Shown: one piece after another, positions 5,835 through 9,177 of the stretch | Layout of the letters: every line of letters starts with the position of its first letter | Numbering within the stretch: the first letter of the stretch is position 1 | Source of the DNA: Bacillota bacterium | GTDB taxonomy: Bacteria > Bacillota > Dehalobacteriia > UBA4068 > UBA4997 | Assembly (NCBI GenBank): GCA_017398165.1 | Contig: JAFQHB010000015.1 | Span: forward strand, 1-9,177 | DNA length: 9,177 nucleotides | Direction of reading: 5' to 3' | Made by a program: the position numbers and the translations under genes | The notes under the pieces: generated by a model | The model's database searches: none | What the model saw: only the letters and a program-made list of their open reading frames with translations | What the model was told of the DNA's origin: nothing

Positions 5835-6488
5835 TCAGCAGGCCAGGCAATACAGCAATACAAAGAAGTAAAAGCATGCGCTGCCACCGATCACCAGTAA
5901 ATGCCAGACAAAATGGGTATACCGCACACCCTCTTTTTTGTAGAAATAAACGCCCACGGTATACAGCAGACCACCGGCCAGCGCCAGCAAGAATCCGCTG
6001 ACGTCTACCCTGGCGATCAGAATATTGATAGCCGGCAGTATCGACCAGCCCATCAACAGATACAATACGATAGAAAGCTTGTGAAACTTCCGCACGCTGA
6101 CGGCATTCAGCACCACGCCCAGCACCGCCAGACCGGCATTGATGCCAAAAATAGTCCACCCCAGCCAGCCGCGTATCAGGCTGAGCGTCACCGGGATATA
6201 CGTGCCCAATATCAGCACGAATATCGAACAATGATCGAATACCTGCATCACACGCTTGCCGTGTACGTTGGTAATAGCGTGGTACAAAGTCGAAAAAAGA
6301 TACAGCAATATCATACTGGCGCCATAAAGCGAAGCACTGACGATACTCAGCGCGTCCCCGTGCATCGCCGCATACACTATCAGCACCGGTGTACCGGCAA
6401 TCGCCAGCAGACCGCCCAGCCCGTGCGAGATCGCATTAAAAATCTCCTCCCGCGGGGTCTGGCGGTTAAATTTCTCAATATCAGACAT
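5835..6488 (-). CDS. Hemolysin III / TrhA family (PAQR-like) membrane protein
   Basis: From ATG 6488 the protein has 217 residues with about seven hydrophobic segments, the length and topology of the HlyIII/TrhA/YqfA family. The conserved polar residues of the PAQR fold are present: EIFNAISHGLGG with H22, STLYHAI with H70, FDHCSIFVLILGTYIP with D85 and H86, and the C-terminal THFVWHLLVIGG with H192 and H196. These residues bind metal in PAQR relatives. In E. coli the homologue is linked to membrane-lipid homeostasis; haemolytic activity should not be assumed. A GTG at 6497 is in frame, but GGGAG lies only 1 nt before it and 10 nt before ATG 6488, so I chose the latter. The next gene follows after 16 nt. 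Confidence 0.9.
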   Translation of the reverse strand: MSDIEKFNRQTPREEIFNAISHGLGGLLAIAGTPVLIVYAAMHGDALSIVSASLYGASMILLYLFSTLYHAITNVHGKRVMQVFDHCSIFVLILGTYIPVTLSLIRGWLGWTIFGINAGLAVLGVVLNAVSVRKFHKLSIVLYLLMGWSILPAINILIARVDVSGFLLALAGGLLYTVGVYFYKKEGVRYTHFVWHLLVIGGSACFYFFVLLYCLAC

Positions 6489-6593
6489 CACTATCACACT
6501 CCCGAGATTATATTGCTATTATAAACCCATAATAAACCGGCAATTATAATTATGACTGAATAAAATTACTGAAACTAATGCGATCCAAAAGCC
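6489..6593 (-). promoter_or_regulatory. AT-rich spacer between tcdA and the hemolysin III gene, possible promoter
   Basis: No gene fits in these 105 bp. Minus-strand TATAAT boxes occur at 6518-6523 and 6507-6512, but no good -35 box stands 16-18 bp upstream (TTGCCG at 6538-6543 is only 14 bp away). The word CTATTATA (6516-6523) also occurs in each unit of the 14-bp array at 5121-5162. No terminator is seen, so readthrough from tcdA is likely. Confidence 0.35.
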
Positions 6594-7286
6594 TCAGCCG
6601 CGCCCGGCGATATCCCGTATGACCTCTCCGGCCAGCATCAGCCCGGCCACCGAGGGCACAAAAGCAATACTGCCCGGCGTGCGCCCGCCCTCGGCAGTAT
6701 TCACCGGCTCCTCCGTCGAATACACCACCCGCAGCGCAGGCAGGCCGCGCTTTTTCAGCTCGCGCCGCATCACACGCGCCAGCGGGCATACACTGGTCTG
6801 GTAAATATCAGCGATCTGCAGCCTGCCGGGGTCCAGTTTGTTGCCCGCCCCCATCGAGCTGACGATTGGCACACCGCTCTCATAAGCCTGCATTATCAGC
6901 CCGATCTTGCTGCGTACCGAATCTATCGCGTCCACTACGTAATCGTACTGCGAAAAATCAAAATCCGCCGCCGTTTCCTCACTGTAGAATACCTGCCGGC
7001 ACTCCACCTCGGCCGCCGGGTTGATATGGCGGATACGCTCGGCCGCTACTTCGACCTTTGGCCGCCCGACATCCGGCAGCAAAGCTATGATCTGTCGATT
7101 GATATTGGTGATATCCACGGTATCGGCATCCACCAGCACCAGCGAGCCGACGCCGCTTCTGGCCAGTGCCTCCAGCGCATAGCCGCCCACACCCCCGATA
7201 CCAAAGACAGCTACCTTCGCCCCGGCCAGGGCTTGCATCGCCGCACTGCCCAGCAGCATCTCCGTCCGGGCAAATTGCTGCATCAT
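6594..7286 (-). CDS. tcdA: tRNA threonylcarbamoyladenosine dehydratase TcdA (CsdL), E1-like
   Basis: TcdA uses ATP to cyclise the t6A modification at tRNA position 37 to ct6A in the cytoplasm. The 230-residue protein belongs to the ThiF/MoeB/E1 fold. The start QQFARTEML is typical of TcdA rather than ThiF or MoeB. The nucleotide-binding loop is FGIGGVGG (28-35), followed by VDADTVDITNINRQ (52-65) with the E1-type arginine, DAIDSVRSK (119-127) and SSMGAGNKLDP (143-153). C167 in SVCPLARVMRR lies in the region that follows. An in-frame ATG at 7301 exists, but GGAGGTG within its first codons lies 6 nt before ATG 7286, so 7286 is the better start. The gene heads a leftward series with the hemolysin III-type and HExxH genes, with no evident functional link. 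Confidence 0.92.
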   Translation of the reverse strand: MMQQFARTEMLLGSAAMQALAGAKVAVFGIGGVGGYALEALARSGVGSLVLVDADTVDITNINRQIIALLPDVGRPKVEVAAERIRHINPAAEVECRQVFYSEETAADFDFSQYDYVVDAIDSVRSKIGLIMQAYESGVPIVSSMGAGNKLDPGRLQIADIYQTSVCPLARVMRRELKKRGLPALRVVYSTEEPVNTAEGGRTPGSIAFVPSVAGLMLAGEVIRDIAGRG

Positions 7287-7404
7287 CCGCCACACCTCCA
7301 TACCAAATGTCTGCGTTATTGATTATTGCGACATCTGGTTTTTAATACTAAATGTTCCAGTTTTTACTATTCACAAATTACATTTTAACACATCCGCCGC
7401 CGTT

Positions 7405-7433
7405 TGTATAGTCTTTGCACTCATTCTCTGCAA
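7405..7433 (-). promoter_or_regulatory. Candidate tcdA promoter
   Basis: On the minus strand TTGCAG (7428-7433) stands 17 bp from TATACA (7405-7410). Both boxes match the sigma-A consensus at four or five positions. The transcript would begin near 7398, about 110 nt upstream of the chosen tcdA start. No better pair was seen in this spacer. Confidence 0.45.
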
Positions 7434-7627
7434 AAAAAGCCGCTGCGCCTAATCAGCGTCAGATATAGCTGATATTGGCTGGCTAAAAAACAGGCCGAAG
7501 TGCAAAATAACAACTGTCGGCAGCGCGCCGGACACAGCCCACGCCCGAGCACCAGCAAAACAGCGGTCATTCGGCTGTGCGATAAATTTTCTTAAAAAAA
7601 ATTGATATTGATGACACCCAACGACAC

Positions 7628-7645
7628 GTATCCCACCCGGGATAC
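7628..7645 (+). promoter_or_regulatory. Hairpin or operator just before the small-protein ribosome-binding site
   Basis: GTATCCC (7628-7634) and GGGATAC (7639-7645) are perfectly complementary around the 4-nt loop ACCC. Only three bases separate the stem from the GAGGAGG ribosome-binding site. As RNA it could protect the message or keep the site open; as DNA it could be an operator. There is no T tract, so it is not a terminator. Confidence 0.6.
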
Positions 7646-7662
7646 CACGAGGAGGAAATATC

Positions 7663-7791
7663 ATGTATAACAACACTCTGGATAATCCCGCTATCCTGAA
7701 CGAGCACGATATGCAGACTCTGCAGCGTATGCAGCAGCAGTTCACCGATGAATGCGGCAAAAAGGTCATCCTGGTAGCCTACCGGGACTAA
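7663..7791 (+). CDS. Small hypothetical protein of 42 residues
   Basis: ATG 7663 opens a 43-codon frame ending in TAA 7789-7791. GAGGAGGAA (7649-7657), with GGAGG 7 nt before the ATG, is one of the best ribosome-binding sites in the window. The product runs MYNNTLDNPAILNEHD, a Gln/Met-rich probable helix (about 15-28), then DECGKKVILVAYRD. The C-terminal part looks like a short beta strand after a single cysteine, C31. There is no signal peptide or membrane segment, so it should be cytoplasmic. Codons are biased as in metQ (CTG, CAG, ATC, GTC), suggesting real and perhaps strong expression. It has its own hairpin upstream and a strong hairpin downstream, so it looks monocistronic. I do not recognise the family and assign no function. 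Confidence 0.75.
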   Translation: MYNNTLDNPAILNEHDMQTLQRMQQQFTDECGKKVILVAYRD

Positions 7792-7813
7792 CAGAAATCT
7801 GACCCAATACCAA

Positions 7814-7842
7814 CAGGGCAAGACATTTAGCGTCTTGCCCTG
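7814..7842. terminator. Strong hairpin between convergent genes, probable bidirectional terminator
   Basis: CAGGGCAAGAC (7814-7824) and GTCTTGCCCTG (7832-7842) form a perfect 11-bp stem with a 7-nt loop, 22 bp after the small gene's stop and 42 bp beyond the stop of the convergent gene. The T tract is weak on both sides (CTGCTTTAC on the plus strand), so termination may be partial or Rho-aided. The stem may also protect 3' ends. Confidence 0.7.
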
Positions 7843-7884
7843 CTGCTTTACATATCCACCAGCACAGCACCGGCCATACCGGCA

Positions 7885-8436
7885 CTACATCATATCAAAA
7901 AACCGCAGCATCAAATTCCACGTCGGCCTATCCAGCACACCGCTGCCCGGCAGCCCGGCCAATCTCTGAAAAACCGCCACCTGCCCTGCCGTCGCCTCAT
8001 CATAGACCCCGCTCAGCGGTATCCGGATGAAATTGCGATACCTGTCGGCCAGGCTGCCGATGATCGCCTGCAATATATCGATCACCGCCGGATTAGTGAT
8101 ACAATCATTCGCACCTGCGGTATAAAACATCAGGCAGCTGGGCTCCAGCCCCAGATTATGCTCGCCGCCGCCCACACGCAGACCCTCCAGACCCTGATGC
8201 ACCAGTATTATCATATCCCACGTAGCCAGATCGATATTACCGCTCTCCGGCAGATCAAATTCGTGCTGAAAAGCCCGTACCGCAGCGGCAGTCTCGGCGC
8301 CAAATACCCCATCCACCGGTCCCGGCGGTATATCGCCGTATACCCGGCTGATGCTGCGCAGACGCTGCTGCATCGCCTGCACCGGCCGCAAATGACACGG
8401 TATGCCGGTAGTCACACTGTTACATCGCACAAGCAT
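7885..8436 (-). CDS. Protein with two peptidoglycan-binding-like domains
   Basis: The 183-residue protein contains two PG_binding_1-like units. Unit 1 (about 18-80) has VQAMQQRLRSI, the motif VDGVFGAETAAAVRAFQHEF (41-60), GLP-like DLPESGNID and TWDMI. Unit 2 (about 117-180) has IDILQAIIGSLA, SGVYDEATAGQVAVFQRLAGL (142-162), GVLD and TWNLM. The unit-linking segment is Gly-rich with an Asn-containing stretch. No signal peptide, lipobox or catalytic domain is visible, so export is uncertain; the N-terminus MLVRCNSVTTGIPC is short and not hydrophobic. AAGGA lies 4-5 nt from the ATG, closer than usual. It follows the other binding-domain gene by 59 bp on the same strand, suggesting an operon. Binding of peptidoglycan is inferred from the family. 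Confidence 0.82.
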   Translation of the reverse strand: MLVRCNSVTTGIPCHLRPVQAMQQRLRSISRVYGDIPPGPVDGVFGAETAAAVRAFQHEFDLPESGNIDLATWDMIILVHQGLEGLRVGGGEHNLGLEPSCLMFYTAGANDCITNPAVIDILQAIIGSLADRYRNFIRIPLSGVYDEATAGQVAVFQRLAGLPGSGVLDRPTWNLMLRFFDMM

Positions 8437-8495
8437 CCCTTCCTTTTGCTGTTATTTTACCATTTTTTTAGTTGCTTACACATATGTCTGTCTGC

Positions 8496-9177
8496 TCAAT
8501 CGCTCATACCCTCCAGCAGCGGATAGCCGGGATACTGCGGCACGTCAGGATTTACCCGCCGCAGGGTGGATTCATATACGTCCAGCAGCATCTGCCAGGT
8601 ATCCGCCCCTACGATACCGTCCTGCTCCAGCGCGAAAAGCCCCTGAAATTCAAATACCGAGTTATAAGTCTGCGGGCCGAAGATGCCGATAACATCGACC
8701 GACGGCACATCGGTGTAAACCTCGGAGATGGCATTCAGATACTGCTGCAGCAGCTCTACCCGCTCGCCGCTGCTGCCGCGGCTCAGCACCACGCCGTTAT
8801 ACGGCACGATGGGTATGGTGTTCTGCAGCTCCGGCAGGATAAAGGTGATACCACGGAACTGATCATAAAGCAGATTCCACGTCGCTATATCCACCTCGCC
8901 GGTCACCGGCAGGCCGTTTCTTGTCTGCAGCTCTATGATTGCCCGCTCGGTCGCCGCATCATATACGTTGGTGACCTGCACCTGCGGGAACTCCGGATTG
9001 AAAACCCCTATCACCGAGAGGAAATACTGCACCAGATCAATGCCCTCGCCGGTATAGCCCAATCCGATGGATTCCGGCAGAGGCTTGGTAAAGCTGGTAT
9101 ATTCCATACCCTCAGTTTCCAGCTCGGCCAGACGCTTCACCACACTGTAAATATAGCTTATCTGATACCAAGTGGCC
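8496..9177 (-). CDS. Multi-domain peptidoglycan-binding protein, partial (5' end beyond right edge)
   Basis: The frame stays open to the right edge, so the start is missing; 226 residues are visible. The first visible residues, ATWYQISYIYSVVKRLAEL, look like the end of a peptidoglycan-binding unit or of a preceding domain. A second unit spans about visible residues 41-107 (GIDLVQYFLSVIG, VTNVYDAATERAIIELQTRNGL, TWNLLYDQF). A third spans about 132-202 (ERVELLQQYLNAI, VIGIFGPQTYNSVFEFQGLF, GIVGADTWQMLLDVY). The sequence ends in a Pro/Tyr tail VPQYPGYPLLEGMSD. Clostridial proteins of this layout often carry a SpoIID-like or other domain at the N-terminus, which cannot be checked here. The 183-residue protein downstream repeats the same domain type. 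Confidence 0.85.
   Translation of the reverse strand, partial: ATWYQISYIYSVVKRLAELETEGMEYTSFTKPLPESIGLGYTGEGIDLVQYFLSVIGVFNPEFPQVQVTNVYDAATERAIIELQTRNGLPVTGEVDIATWNLLYDQFRGITFILPELQNTIPIVPYNGVVLSRGSSGERVELLQQYLNAISEVYTDVPSVDVIGIFGPQTYNSVFEFQGLFALEQDGIVGADTWQMLLDVYESTLRRVNPDVPQYPGYPLLEGMSD

Larger units (their letters stand above)
7302..7662. other. Divergent intergenic region between tcdA and the small-protein gene
   Basis: These 361 bp contain no convincing gene on either strand. The left part is AT-rich and holds a candidate minus-strand tcdA promoter. A short hairpin with an A tract lies at 7432-7458. The right part (about 7500-7620) is mixed in composition with no clear promoter for the rightward gene; a run of A at 7594-7601 lies about 60 bp before it. 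A perfect 7-bp hairpin stands directly before the small gene's ribosome-binding site. Confidence 0.5.

Noticed and set aside
7286..7301. tcdA start at ATG 7301
   Set aside because: The best ribosome-binding site, GGAGGTG, lies inside the first codons of that start and is well placed for ATG 7286.
7432..7458. Minus-strand intrinsic terminator
   Set aside because: CGCTG (7441-7445) and CAGCG (7454-7458) form only a 5-bp stem before GCTTTTTTT, no leftward gene ends nearby, and the T tract overlaps the -35 box of the candidate tcdA promoter.
7449..7821. Minus-strand open frames across the small-protein gene
   Set aside because: They have no ribosome-binding sites, overlap the small gene's signals and the terminator hairpin, and look like chance frames.

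Overview
This window looks like chromosomal DNA of a Bacillota species, probably class Clostridia. The grounds are strong AGGAGG-type ribosome-binding sites, sigma-A promoters, intrinsic terminators, a MetN with a C-terminal NIL domain, a TcdA homologue that begins QFARTEMLLG, and tandem peptidoglycan-binding-domain proteins. Base composition is moderately GC-rich, with AT-rich intergenic islands. No RNA gene, insertion sequence, phage gene or CRISPR array was seen. The organism call is inference.

Layout. (1) Bases 1-1237, minus: the 5' part of a secreted lipoprotein with an internal duplication; it runs off the left edge. (2) Bases 1409-4249, plus: a complete metN-metI-metQ methionine ABC importer with its own promoter, a structured metN leader, a second consensus promoter inside the 3' end of metI that serves metQ, and a bidirectional terminator. 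(3) Bases 4369-7286, minus: tcdA, a hemolysin III/TrhA-type membrane protein, an unrecognised HExxH protein, and a SanA/YdcF-type DUF218 protein, the last preceded by an unusual AT-rich, G-free tract with a 14-bp tandem repeat. (4) Bases 7663-7791, plus: a 42-residue small protein with a near-perfect ribosome-binding site and its own hairpins. (5) Bases 7885-9177, minus: two consecutive peptidoglycan-binding-domain proteins, the upstream one cut by the right edge.

How the genes work together. MetQ captures methionine outside the membrane, MetI forms the channel and MetN powers import. The extra metQ promoter would make the binding protein in excess. The metN leader can be folded by eye so that one segment pairs either with an upstream strand or with the Shine-Dalgarno sequence. 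It matches no methionine-related riboswitch that I know, and is the best candidate here for an undescribed regulatory element. The minus-strand genes are mostly housekeeping or envelope functions (tRNA t6A modification, membrane protein, envelope DUF218 protein, peptidoglycan-binding proteins) and show no obvious shared pathway.
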